A stretch of DNA of 64,000 nucleotides from Rhizobium anhuiense (GTDB lineage Bacteria > Pseudomonadota > Alphaproteobacteria > Rhizobiales > Rhizobiaceae). This document shows positions 51,899 through 60,325 of the stretch, in pieces. The notes under the pieces were generated by a model, which ran no database searches, was not told the DNA's origin, and saw only the letters and a list, made by a program, of their open reading frames with translations. The position numbers and the translations under genes were made by a program. The stretch is from the NCBI RefSeq assembly GCF_003985145.1, contig NZ_ML133531.1:1-64000 (forward strand). Direction: 5' to 3'. Numbering within the stretch: position 1 is the stretch's first letter; each line of letters begins with the position of its first letter.

Positions 51899-52020
51899 TA
51901 ACATTCGAGGGCGCGATCCTGGCAGCATTCGTCCGGGGAAACCGAAACGGCCCGCCGATTACAGCAGAAGGAGCGTGCCGGCGAATTCACGACTTCTTGT
52001 TGCGCCTCGACGGCCGCCGA

Positions 52021-52524
52021 TCAGGCGCCAGCCTCCGCCAGGGCCGGCGCCTTTAGCTTGTCGATCCGGCACTGGAAGCAGTTGTTGCGCGCGGAGCGCA
52101 CATGCACATAGGCGATATCAGATCGTCCCAGCAGCTCTTCGCCATAGGCCGGAATATCGCCGATCTCAGTCACCGCGCCGGTACCGTAGACGATGCGGTC
52201 GTTCTCGCTATAGCCGCGGACGATGAAGTCGCGACTCGTCGTCAGCACCGGCGGCATGATCTCTTCGGCGGCATAACGTGCACAAGGTTGCTTGTGCAGG
52301 AAGACCGGGCCGGTTTCGGCATAGGGCTGCAGCTTCGGGAAGGGCCGGTAGGCGAAGACCAGCAACGCCTTGCCGGCATCGATATTCTGAAGGCAGTGGC
52401 GGCAGGGATGGCCGGGACCATCGGAAACGATCGTCTCGGGCAGCCTGTCATAGGCGTCGCGCCCGCCGTTCCAGAGGTGTTCGGCGTCGGTCGTCGGCAT
52501 GGCGACAAAACGAATGGCGGTCAT
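52021..52524 (-). CDS. DUF1203-family protein
   Basis: 167 aa. The domain is recognised by PCRHCLQNIDAGKALLVFAY, PFPKLQPYAETGPVFLH, RDFIVRGYSENDRIVYG and RNNCFQCRI. The cysteines (CRHC, and FQC near the end) could bind metal. No function is known. Convergent with the DUF1330 gene and divergent from the methyltransferase; a stand-alone gene. Confidence 0.88.
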   Translation of the reverse strand: MTAIRFVAMPTTDAEHLWNGGRDAYDRLPETIVSDGPGHPCRHCLQNIDAGKALLVFAYRPFPKLQPYAETGPVFLHKQPCARYAAEEIMPPVLTTSRDFIVRGYSENDRIVYGTGAVTEIGDIPAYGEELLGRSDIAYVHVRSARNNCFQCRIDKLKAPALAEAGA

Positions 52525-52807
52525 GGCAGATCTCCTTTGTGATTGCCATGAAATGCACCCGGACGAGCGTGCAAGCCACCCGTTTCTTGCGCGCCGCAGG
52601 CATTGGGCGATCGTGGGCCAGCTTGCCTCTGCGGTATAATGCTATCGTCGCGTCAATCGTGTCTCTCGTCGCCGCGGCGGGTATGTCTGGCGTCTTCATC
52701 CCGTGATACACGATCGGGACGGTACATGTACGGCCCATGCTGGGTCTGAGAGGCTGCGCGGGCCGGGCGGCTAACTCCTCACGAATTTCGGTTTCTAGGG
52801 ATAGATC

Positions 52808-53593
52808 ATGGCTGACGAAACGGCATTGAATTTCGCGGACTTCTATGATGCCGAGCTTGCTCTTCATAACGCGCATTTTCGGGTCGCCGCCGCGGTTGGG
52901 CAGTCTGATTGTGTGCTCGATATCGGTTGCGGCGCCGGACAAACCACTCGTGATGCCGCTCGTGTTACAGAAACAGGACGAGCGCATGGAATCGACCTGT
53001 CCGTGACGATGCTGGATATCGCCCGTCGCCGCAGCGCCGAGGAGGGGTTGTCCAATGTTACGTTCGAAGTGGCGGATGCACAGAACCATTTCTTCGCACA
53101 AGGGGGGTTCGACCTTTGCATCAGCCGATTTGGCGTCATGTTCTTTGCCGATCCGGCGGCCGCCTTCGCCAATATCGCCAACGCCGTACGGCCGGGCGGG
53201 CGTTTCGTTTTCATGGTCTGGCAGGGCAGAGATCGCAATGAGTGGGCGACCGCTATACATGAGGCGCTCAACCCGGATTCAACCGGTCCGGTTGCGGCCG
53301 GCAAAGCCTTTTCACTGAGCGAACCCTCGGTGACGTCTCGATTGCTCGAGACGGCCGGGTTCACTGCCGTCGAGTTTCGTGAAATCAGCGAGCCTGTGTT
53401 CTACGGTCCGGATCCTGAGACTGCATTGGCGACTATTCAGACATTTGAAAATGTCGAGACGGCTCTCAATCATCCCACTGCTGCGTCCGAAATACGGGCG
53501 CGTCTACTCGACATGCTGCGAGCGCACCAGACATCCCATGGAATTCAGTTCGATTCGCGCGCATGGCTGATCACCGGCCACCGGCACGGCTAG
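52808..53593 (+). CDS. Class I SAM-dependent methyltransferase
   Basis: 261 aa. Motif I VLDIGCGAGQTTRDAA, acidic post-I (HGIDLSVTMLDIA), DLCISRFGVMFFADP and VRPGGRFVFMVWQG. Very similar in layout to UbiE/Coq5-type enzymes and to the methyltransferase at 12341. Substrate unknown. The first codons MADETALNF follow GGGATAGATC; the 280 bases upstream hold an isolated TATAAT but no matching -35. Confidence 0.9.
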   Translation: MADETALNFADFYDAELALHNAHFRVAAAVGQSDCVLDIGCGAGQTTRDAARVTETGRAHGIDLSVTMLDIARRRSAEEGLSNVTFEVADAQNHFFAQGGFDLCISRFGVMFFADPAAAFANIANAVRPGGRFVFMVWQGRDRNEWATAIHEALNPDSTGPVAAGKAFSLSEPSVTSRLLETAGFTAVEFREISEPVFYGPDPETALATIQTFENVETALNHPTAASEIRARLLDMLRAHQTSHGIQFDSRAWLITGHRHG

Positions 53594-53641
53594 AGCCTTT
53601 CCGGGTCCGCCGCAACACTGCATGACGAAAAGGAGAAACCC

Positions 53642-53809
53642 TTGGCCGACGTCGATCTCGCGCTGCTGGCGCAACAGAATGCCGAAATACTGGAAGAGCT
53701 GAGGGCTCTGCGCCGGGAGGTGGCGGAGCTCAAGGAACAGTCGGGCCGCACGCTCGATTTCGAGCGCCGCAACGATCCGCGCCGCCCGAACAGCCTTACA
53801 CAGCGTTAG
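53642..53809 (+). CDS. Small coiled-coil protein with TTG start
   Basis: 55 codons beginning TTG with AGGAG 6 bases upstream. The product is a heptad-rich helix (LALLAQQNAEILEELRALR, REVAELKEQSG) followed by a basic tail (FERRNDPRRPNSL). The ATG in the ribosome site region is in another frame. It lies 48 bases after the methyltransferase and may be cotranscribed. No family known; a small dimerising partner or regulator is inferred. Confidence 0.6.
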   Translation: MADVDLALLAQQNAEILEELRALRREVAELKEQSGRTLDFERRNDPRRPNSLTQR

Positions 53810-53839
53810 TCATCTCCACCTATGTCGGGGAGGAGGCCG

Positions 53840-54400
53840 TCAACTTTTCCGCGCGAGCTCCAGAAGCTCCTTGTCGCTCAGCGGCCGGACGATTCCGGTG
53901 CCGGTGGAGACGGGGGAGAAGCCGTACATCTGATAGAGCTGCAGCGCGCGCGGGTGGTCGAGATTGTTGGTGGTGGTGGTGACCCGCTTCGGATTGAGCG
54001 ACCAGATGGCATAGAGCGCCTGCAGCAGGAACCATTTGCCGATGCCGAGACCGAGCGCATGTTCGATCAGGCCGAAATGGCTGAGCTCGATCACATCCTC
54101 GTCTTCGCAGAAATATTCGTAGAATCCGGCGGGTGCGCCGTTCACATAGAGAACGCTGATATTGTTGCGCTTGTCGTTCAATGTCTCGGCAAGCTGCTCG
54201 TCGCTCATGCGCAACCGGTCCACCCATTGCCAGCGCGCGCCCACCTGCCGGTAGAGATAACGATAGAAGGGTAGCGGAATCTGGGGAGCGCGCATGATCG
54301 CCGTCTGGATATTGACGGGCACCGGCATGCTTGCCTTCGGCGGCGACGTCATTTCGAGCCGGGTGATGTGAGCTTTCAGCGAAGCAGGTGTCTTCCCCAT
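53840..54400 (-). CDS. GNAT-family N-acetyltransferase
   Basis: 186 aa. The acetyl-CoA-binding core is visible as FGLIEHALGLGIGKWFL (Q/R-x2-G-x-G type) and the later LYQMYGFSPV. The N-terminal 60 residues are an extra region (ITRLEMTSPP, FYRYLYRQVG). Substrate unknown. It is the last gene of the cysteine/sulfur operon, 5 bases after the sulfurtransferase stop. Confidence 0.87.
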   Translation of the reverse strand: MGKTPASLKAHITRLEMTSPPKASMPVPVNIQTAIMRAPQIPLPFYRYLYRQVGARWQWVDRLRMSDEQLAETLNDKRNNISVLYVNGAPAGFYEYFCEDEDVIELSHFGLIEHALGLGIGKWFLLQALYAIWSLNPKRVTTTTNNLDHPRALQLYQMYGFSPVSTGTGIVRPLSDKELLELARKS

Positions 54401-54405
54401 GGCGA

Positions 54406-55275
54406 TCAGGCTTTGACCGGTGTCGGCGGACCGGTAACGATGGGCGTATCGTCACGGCTGCCCCATTCGCTCCACGAGCCGTCATAAAGCTTGTTGTCGT
54501 TATGGCCGAGCGATTCCAGCGCCAGCGTGATGATCGCTGCGGTGATCCCCGAGCCGCAAGAGGTGACGACGGGCTTCGAAAGATCGATGCCGGCATCCTC
54601 GATCGTCTGCCTGAGTTCGGGCAGCGATTTGAACCGGCCCTGGTTGGCAAATACGCCGGAAGGCAGGCTGCGGGCGCCCGGCATATGGCCGGAGCGCATG
54701 CCGGCACGCGGTTCGGGCTCGGCGGCGGCGAAGCGGCCGGCGCTGCGGGCATCGGCGATTTGCATGGCACCGCTGGAGACGATGTCGCGCATTCTATCGA
54801 GCGTCACCACGCGGCTTTCGTCGAAGTCAGGCGTGAAACTCGCCGGCGCAAGGTTGGGTGCTGCGGTTTCCAGCGGACGGCCTTCTGCCTTCCAGCCATC
54901 GAGGCCGCCGTCGAGCACGAAGACATTCTTTGCCCCCATCACCCGGAACAGCCACCAGACGCGTGGCGAGGCGAACAGGCCGATGCCGTCATAGACGACG
55001 ATCCGATCCTTCTCGCTGATGCCGAGCCGCCCGACTTCGGTGGCGAAATAGTCGGGCGAGGGGATCGTGTGCGGCAGTGATGTCGAGTGGTCGGCGATCT
55101 TGTCCTGGTCAAAGCGGATGGCGCCGGGAATATGGCCGGCCGCATATTCGGCATCGGCATCGCGTTTTTGCGCCGGTAGATAGAAGGAGGCGTCCAGCAC
55201 GCGCAGATCGGCTTTCCCGAGTTCGGACTGCAGCCAATCGGCCGAAACGACGAAACGGCTCTTGGTCTCACTCAT
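54406..55275 (-). CDS. sseA: 3-mercaptopyruvate sulfurtransferase
   Basis: 289 aa, two rhodanese domains. The active-site loop CGSGITA, in VVTSCGSGITAAI, is diagnostic for mercaptopyruvate rather than thiosulfate specificity. The N-terminal domain contains VVYDGIGLFASPRVWWLF. It transfers sulfur from 3-mercaptopyruvate, a cysteine breakdown product, which fits its place after cysK and the alanyl-tRNA editing gene. AAGGGAGA precedes the ATG. Confidence 0.94.
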   Translation of the reverse strand: MSETKSRFVVSADWLQSELGKADLRVLDASFYLPAQKRDADAEYAAGHIPGAIRFDQDKIADHSTSLPHTIPSPDYFATEVGRLGISEKDRIVVYDGIGLFASPRVWWLFRVMGAKNVFVLDGGLDGWKAEGRPLETAAPNLAPASFTPDFDESRVVTLDRMRDIVSSGAMQIADARSAGRFAAAEPEPRAGMRSGHMPGARSLPSGVFANQGRFKSLPELRQTIEDAGIDLSKPVVTSCGSGITAAIITLALESLGHNDNKLYDGSWSEWGSRDDTPIVTGPPTPVKA

Positions 55276-55293
55276 GATGGTCTCCCTTGATGG

Positions 55294-56031
55294 TCAGGCT
55301 TCGTCGCCGGGCGTGCCGAAGCGGATGCGGAAGCGCCGGTTCTCTTTGCCCTTTTTTTCGATCTTGGCGATATGGATCCGGCCGACTTCCTGGGTCTCGG
55401 AGACATGTGTGCCGCCGCAGGGTTGGCTGTCAATCGAGGAGTTCTCGCCGATGCAGACGAGGCTGACGCGCCCGAGCCCGATCGGCGGGCGTACATTCTT
55501 CGATTTGACGATGTCAGGATTGGCGACAAGCTCCTCGTCGGTGATCCACTGCAGATAGACCGGATGGTTGTCACCGACCAGTTCCATCAGCTTGGCCGTC
55601 ACCTCATCCTTGTCGATCGTCTCGGCCATGTCGAAATCGACGCGGCTCTCCTCCTCGCCGACGGCAGCCCCGGTTATCGGATAGGAGCAGACAACGGAAA
55701 GCAGGTGGCAGGCCGTGTGCATGCGCATCAGCCTGTAGCGGCGCGGCCAGTCGACATGCAGCACCAGCGTTTCGCCGATCACAGGCCTCGGCTCGTTTTC
55801 GAGCGGCACATGGATGATGATATCCTTGCTCGGACCATGCTTCGTCTGGCCGAGCGCGATCTTGCTGCCGTCGGCGCGTTCGAACTCACCGGTATCACCA
55901 GGCTGGCCACCTGATGTCGCATAGAAACAGGTCTGATCCAGTTCGATGCCCCCGTCTTCGTGAACGGCCGTGACGACCGCTTCGCACGTCGAGAGATAGA
56001 AGTCGTCACGATAGAGGGCATTAACGGGCAT
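55294..56031 (-). CDS. Alanyl-tRNA editing protein (AlaX-like)
   Basis: 245 aa free-standing editing domain homologous to that of alanyl-tRNA synthetase, hydrolysing Ser- or Gly-tRNA(Ala). ATSGGQPGDTG at the N-terminus, zinc ligands in HTACHLLS (HxxxH) and the CGGTHVSET (C-x2-x-H) pair, then HIAKIEKKGKENRRFRI. Length matches AlaX-M. It starts 6 bases after the cysK stop, so it is cotranscribed. Why an editing factor is joined to cysteine synthesis is not evident. Confidence 0.93.
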   Translation of the reverse strand: MPVNALYRDDFYLSTCEAVVTAVHEDGGIELDQTCFYATSGGQPGDTGEFERADGSKIALGQTKHGPSKDIIIHVPLENEPRPVIGETLVLHVDWPRRYRLMRMHTACHLLSVVCSYPITGAAVGEEESRVDFDMAETIDKDEVTAKLMELVGDNHPVYLQWITDEELVANPDIVKSKNVRPPIGLGRVSLVCIGENSSIDSQPCGGTHVSETQEVGRIHIAKIEKKGKENRRFRIRFGTPGDEA

Positions 56032-56037
56032 GGGGTC

Positions 56038-57075
56038 TCACGCGGGCTCGTAGGGAACGTGGATATCAGGCGACTTGGCCATCCAGCCCGGAACGGGTAG
56101 TCCCTTCGACGTCAGGAAATCCGGGTTGAAGAGCTTCGACTGATAGCGGTTGCCGTAGTCGCAGAGGATTGTCACCACCGTGTGACCGGGGCCGAGATCC
56201 CGGGCGAGATTGACCGCGCCGGCAATGTTGATGGCTGTCGAGCCGCCGAGGCACAGGCCCTCGTTCTCGACGAGATCGAAAAGATAGGGAAGCGCTTCGG
56301 CATCGGAGACCCGATAGGAGAAATCGGGCGTGAAGCCTTCGAGATTGGCGGTGATACGGCCCTGGCCGATGCCCTCGGTGATCGAGGATCCTTCGGATTT
56401 CAGCGTGCCGTTCTGGTAGAATTCATAGAGTGCAGCGCCGTCGGGGTCGGCGATGCCGATCTTGACGTCTGATTTGAAAGCCTTGAGGCCGGCCGCCACG
56501 CCGGCCAGCGTGCCGCCGGAGCCGACGGAGCAGATGAAGCCGTCGACCTTGCCGTCGGTGTCTTTCCAGATTTCCTTGGCGGTCGTTTCGACATGCGCCT
56601 GACGGTTGGCTACGTTGTCGAACTGGTTTGCCCAGATTGCGCCGTTCGGCTCGGTCTTCGCCAGCTGTTCTGCCAGCCGCCCGGATACCTTCACATAGTT
56701 GTTCGGGTTTTTGTAGGGAACGGCGGGCACTTCGACCAGTTCGGCGCCGAGCAGCTTCAGCGCATCTTTCTTTTCCTGGCTCTGCGTTTCCGGGATGACG
56801 ATGACGGTGCGGTAACCGAGCGCCTTGGCGACCAGCGTCAGGCCGATACCGGTATTGCCGGCCGTGCCTTCGACGATGACGCCGCCCGGGCGAAGCAGTC
56901 CCTTCCGCTCTGCGTCGCGGATGATGTAGAGCGCGGCGCGATCCTTCACCGACTGGCCGGGGTTCAGGAACTCCGCCTTGCCGAGAATGGTGCAGCCGGT
57001 CACCTCTGAGGCGCCCTTGAGTTTGATCAGGGGCGTGTTGCCGATGGCTTCGAGGACGGAGGGGTGGAAGGTCAT
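56038..57075 (-). CDS. cysK: Cysteine synthase A (O-acetylserine sulfhydrylase)
   Basis: 345 aa PLP enzyme joining O-acetylserine and sulfide to cysteine. N-terminus AIGNTPLIKLKG, PLP lysine in PGQSVKDRAALYI, substrate loop EGTAGNTGIGL and the phosphate-binding SVGSGGTLAG. It is slightly longer than E. coli CysK (323). First gene of a four-gene operon. Divergent from the ChrR-like gene with 238 bases between them. Confidence 0.95.
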   Translation of the reverse strand: MTFHPSVLEAIGNTPLIKLKGASEVTGCTILGKAEFLNPGQSVKDRAALYIIRDAERKGLLRPGGVIVEGTAGNTGIGLTLVAKALGYRTVIVIPETQSQEKKDALKLLGAELVEVPAVPYKNPNNYVKVSGRLAEQLAKTEPNGAIWANQFDNVANRQAHVETTAKEIWKDTDGKVDGFICSVGSGGTLAGVAAGLKAFKSDVKIGIADPDGAALYEFYQNGTLKSEGSSITEGIGQGRITANLEGFTPDFSYRVSDAEALPYLFDLVENEGLCLGGSTAINIAGAVNLARDLGPGHTVVTILCDYGNRYQSKLFNPDFLTSKGLPVPGWMAKSPDIHVPYEPA

Positions 57076-57233
57076 GGAATCTGCCTCTATTCGAACTCTT
57101 ACTTTAGGAACGGTCTTTTCCCTTCACAAGGCTGGGTTGGCAAGAAAAGCTATTCCACGCCTCTGTTGGACACGATAAAATTTCGCTTTCCTCCCCGAAA
57201 TTGTGTACGGCCCGCAATCCCGCCCTGTGAGGG

Positions 57234-57263
57234 TGATCCGAAGATTGACTTTCCCCGTACGGA
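57234..57263 (+). promoter_or_regulatory. ECF (RpoE-ChrR type) promoter before the ChrR-like gene
   Basis: TGATCC at 57234-57239, 18 bases, then TACGGA at 57258-57263. The -35 and the spacing agree with the R. sphaeroides RpoE (ECF11) promoter TGATCC-N18-TAAGA; the -10 is a partial match and includes the CGTA tetrad common to ECF promoters. About 50 bases before the start codon. Confidence 0.55.
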
Positions 57264-57313
57264 TGACGACAAAGCGAAACGGAGCGCGGCAACAGGGCGT
57301 GACCGAAACAGAC

Positions 57314-57958
57314 ATGGTTCACGAGCAGATCGACACGATCGATGCATTGATGGCGCATTATGTTGCCGGCTCCTTGCCCGAGCCGGCGCGCGTGCTGGTA
57401 CAGTCTCATCTCGAAATGAAACCGGACAATCGCAGCCTGGTGAACAGCCTCGAGCTGCTGGCCGGCGAAGCGTTGGAAAACGTGCCTGAAGCGGCTATTG
57501 CCGATCGCGACGGGCGGCTTGCGACGATCTTTTCCTCTGCATCTCCCGGAACGCCGCCGCCGGCGGCGGCGCGGCCGGAAAACGCGCTGTTTCCCCAAGC
57601 CTTGCGCGATCTCGTCGGCTTCGAGGCCGAGGATGTGCCCTGGCGCACGCGGCTGCCGGGCTTCAGGGAATATCCGCTCGACATGGACGGCTGCGAGGTC
57701 AACCTGATGTGGATCCGTCCGGGCCGCGCCTTGCCGGCGCACACCCACAAGGGCATGGAACTGATCCTCATTCTCGACGGCGCCTTCAACGATGAACGCG
57801 GCCGCTTCGGCCCCGGCGACATCTCTATTGCCGACGAGACGGTCGACCATCGGCCGGTCGCCGAAAAGGACAGGCCTTGCATCGCCTTTGCCGTTTCCGA
57901 CGGGCCGGTCAGACTCACGGGATCCTTTCGTCAGCTGATCGGCGACCTGATCGGCTGA
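57314..57958 (+). CDS. ChrR-like cupin protein without the zinc-binding cysteines
   Basis: 214 aa. N-terminal anti-sigma-like helical domain (1-75) and C-terminal cupin (about 110-200; PAHTHKGMELILILDGAF, GRFGPGDISIADE), the architecture of ChrR, the anti-sigma factor of RpoE in singlet-oxygen response. In classical ChrR the zinc ligands are H-x3-C-x2-C; here the sequence is SHLEMKPDNR, so both Cys are replaced (K36, N39). No sigma-factor gene adjoins. It may be a diverged or zinc-independent anti-sigma factor. Start ATG at 57314; a GTG 5 codons earlier is possible. Confidence 0.75.
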   Translation: MVHEQIDTIDALMAHYVAGSLPEPARVLVQSHLEMKPDNRSLVNSLELLAGEALENVPEAAIADRDGRLATIFSSASPGTPPPAAARPENALFPQALRDLVGFEAEDVPWRTRLPGFREYPLDMDGCEVNLMWIRPGRALPAHTHKGMELILILDGAFNDERGRFGPGDISIADETVDHRPVAEKDRPCIAFAVSDGPVRLTGSFRQLIGDLIG

Positions 57959-58056
57959 AAGCAGCCACAATGGTGTGATAGAGCCATAAATCCGGGAGAG
58001 GTGAGGAACTTCCGGACCTGTTTTCACATTGATCAGGCAGCCCGGAGGAACATGTC

Positions 58057-58890
58057 ATGCGTGATTTCATCGCCCGTCCCGAACATGGAATCGTCTGGAT
58101 CTCGGGCGCGAGTTCCGGCATCGGCCGGGCGCTGGCGCTGAAGCTGGCCGGCGAAGGATACAAGGTCGCCGTCACTGCCAGAAGCCATGAAAAGCTGGTC
58201 GAGCTGCAGACCGAGGCCAGCGGCCTTTCCGGCAGTATTGTCGTTCTCGACGGCGACGTCACCGATGCCGAGGACATGGAACATATCATGGCTTCCATCG
58301 AATATGAGCACGGCACGCTCGCCATGGCGATCCTCAATGCCGGCGTCTACCTGCCTGTTCATGCCGAGGATCTGAACCGCGCCGATTTCGAGAAGAGCTT
58401 CGCCGTCAATCTTTCCGGCGTCGTCAACTGCCTGTTGCCGGCAATCCGCCATATGAAGGAAAAGGAGCAGGGGCAGATCGCCATCGTCTCCTCCGTCACC
58501 GGCTATGGCGGCCTGCCGACAGGCGCTGCCTACGGCGCCACCAAGGCGGCGTTGATCAATATGACCGAGAGCCTGAAATTCGATCTCGATAAGATGGGCA
58601 TCCGCATCCAGCTCGTCAGCCCGGGCTTCGTCGATACGCCGGCGACGCGGAAGAACGCCTTTCCGATGCCGGCCCTGGTATCGGTCGAGGAGGCCGCCCG
58701 GCAGATTGCTGCCGGGTTGAAATCGCAGGTCTTCGAGATCACCTTCCCGAAGCGCTTCACCACCATGCTGAAGCTCGGACGCCTGTTGCCTTACAGCGCC
58801 TATTTCGCGCTGGTGAACCGCGCGACCGGCTGGCGGGAGCGGCCGCCCTTGGCTGGTCACCATCCGGCGACGCCGCATCCGGCGGAATGA
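58057..58890 (+). CDS. SDR-family oxidoreductase in the photolyase/cfa cluster
   Basis: 277 aa short-chain dehydrogenase: SGASSGIG (18-25), NAGVYLPV, VSSVTGYGG (Ser) and YGATK (Tyr/Lys). A GGAGGAAC ribosome site precedes the ATG. A related short-chain dehydrogenase is part of the RpoE-ChrR regulon in R. sphaeroides. Its stop directly abuts the stop of cfa on the opposite strand (58890/58891). Substrate unknown. Confidence 0.92.
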   Translation: MRDFIARPEHGIVWISGASSGIGRALALKLAGEGYKVAVTARSHEKLVELQTEASGLSGSIVVLDGDVTDAEDMEHIMASIEYEHGTLAMAILNAGVYLPVHAEDLNRADFEKSFAVNLSGVVNCLLPAIRHMKEKEQGQIAIVSSVTGYGGLPTGAAYGATKAALINMTESLKFDLDKMGIRIQLVSPGFVDTPATRKNAFPMPALVSVEEAARQIAAGLKSQVFEITFPKRFTTMLKLGRLLPYSAYFALVNRATGWRERPPLAGHHPATPHPAE

Positions 58891-60150
58891 TCAACGGCGC
58901 GAGAACACGACCTGGCGCACATCGATGTTGCGGGCGCGGAAGCCGGCTTCGCAATAGAACAGGTAGAATTCCCAGAGCCGCTTGAAACGCTCGTCGAAGC
59001 CCATCGGGCGGATGCGCTCCCAGACCGACCAGAAGCGTTCGCGCCATTCGGCCAGCGTGCGGGCATAGTCGAGCCCGAAGCCGAAATCCTTGACCAGCGA
59101 CAGATCGACCTTGCCGGCAAGCTCGGCCAGATGATTGCGCGTCGGCAGCATGCCGCCGGGAAAGACGTATTTCTGGATGAAGTCGGGGTTGCTGCGATAC
59201 TGGTCGAAGGATTCCGGCCGGATGGTGATGATCTGCAGGCCGGCCTTGCCGCCCGGCTTCAGACATTGCCTGAGCTTTGAAAAATAGGATGGCCAGTACC
59301 TCTCGCCGACCGCTTCGAACATCTCGATCGAGACGATCCGGTCGTAGAGGCCTGTTTCATCGCGGTAATCCTGGAAGCGGAATTTCACGCGGTCGTCGAG
59401 GCCGGCCTTTTGGATGCGCTCCTCGGCAAAGGCGAGTTGCTCGCGGCTGATCGTCAGGCCTGTTACCTTGCAGTTCAGCTCGCTTGCGGCAAACTCCGCA
59501 AAACCGCCCCAACCGCAGCCGATCTCAAGCACGTGGTCGCCGGGGCCGATGCCGGTCGCTTCGGCAAGCGCCCGGTATTTGGCATTCTGGGCCGATTGCA
59601 GGTCGTTGGCGCCCGTGGAATAGAGCGCTGAGGAATAGGTCATGCTCGGATCGAGCCATTGCCTGTAGAAATCGTTGCCGAGATCGTAATGGGCGGAGAT
59701 GTTGCGTTTCGAGCCCGTCTTGGTATTGGCGTTCATCCAATGGCGGACGCGCTCGAAAAGGCGGCCGAGGCCGCCCTTGCCATGCGCATAGCTGTGCGCG
59801 GCCTCGCCGTTGACGAGGAAGAGCTCGAGGAAGGCGGCGATGTCGGGGCTGTCCCAGTCGCCATCCATATAGGTTTCGGCGACGCCGATCGTGCCGCTCG
59901 TCAGCGCCCTATAGGCAAGGTTCCAGTTGCGGAGGTGGAGTGCCGCCTTCGGTCCCGCCTTTTTGCCCTCGACCAGCAGCCTGCGGCCGTCGGGGAGTGT
60001 GACGGCAAGCGAACCGTGCTGCATGTGCAGAAGTCCGCGCAGGGCTAGCCTTGCCTTGAAGGGCAGACCCTTCACTATGCGGGACATATTTTCGGCCGTC
60101 AGCGTCACCGCATCACGAGCCAGCAGGTTCCAATCCTGCGCCTTGCTCAT
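58891..60150 (-). CDS. cfa: Cyclopropane-fatty-acyl-phospholipid synthase
   Basis: 419 aa. Methylates unsaturated acyl chains of membrane phospholipids with SAM. The N-terminal domain (LPDGRRLLVEGKKAGPKA) and SAM-binding motif HVLEIGCGWGGFAEFA are typical; the substrate part has YFSKLRQCLKPGGKAGLQIITI, and YIFPGGML-like sequence follows (YVFPGGMLP). GGAGGAG precedes the ATG. Known member of the singlet-oxygen (RpoE) regulon in Rhodobacter. Confidence 0.95.
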   Translation of the reverse strand: MSKAQDWNLLARDAVTLTAENMSRIVKGLPFKARLALRGLLHMQHGSLAVTLPDGRRLLVEGKKAGPKAALHLRNWNLAYRALTSGTIGVAETYMDGDWDSPDIAAFLELFLVNGEAAHSYAHGKGGLGRLFERVRHWMNANTKTGSKRNISAHYDLGNDFYRQWLDPSMTYSSALYSTGANDLQSAQNAKYRALAEATGIGPGDHVLEIGCGWGGFAEFAASELNCKVTGLTISREQLAFAEERIQKAGLDDRVKFRFQDYRDETGLYDRIVSIEMFEAVGERYWPSYFSKLRQCLKPGGKAGLQIITIRPESFDQYRSNPDFIQKYVFPGGMLPTRNHLAELAGKVDLSLVKDFGFGLDYARTLAEWRERFWSVWERIRPMGFDERFKRLWEFYLFYCEAGFRARNIDVRQVVFSRR

Positions 60151-60325
60151 CTTTTCTCCTCCAGCATTTTCGTGCCGGTTAGGGACGACGATACACCCAT
60201 TATGATATGCACGGCCGCCCCCTCGGCCATTGCATCGAACGCTACCGCATAATTCCCGAAATCGGAATAGATTTAGCAGTTCAAAAAGTTACGGCTCCTT
60301 TGCGCGGGGCAACGAGGCTGTCATG

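Noticed and set aside
52635..52640. TATAAT as a sigma-70 promoter for the methyltransferase
   Set aside because: No -35 element at 16-18 bases and the gene starts 168 bases downstream; single-element match.
57104..58027. 307-codon minus-strand frame opposite the ChrR-like gene
   Set aside because: Shadow frame; it runs through the cysK/chrR promoter region and has His/Arg-rich composition without a domain.
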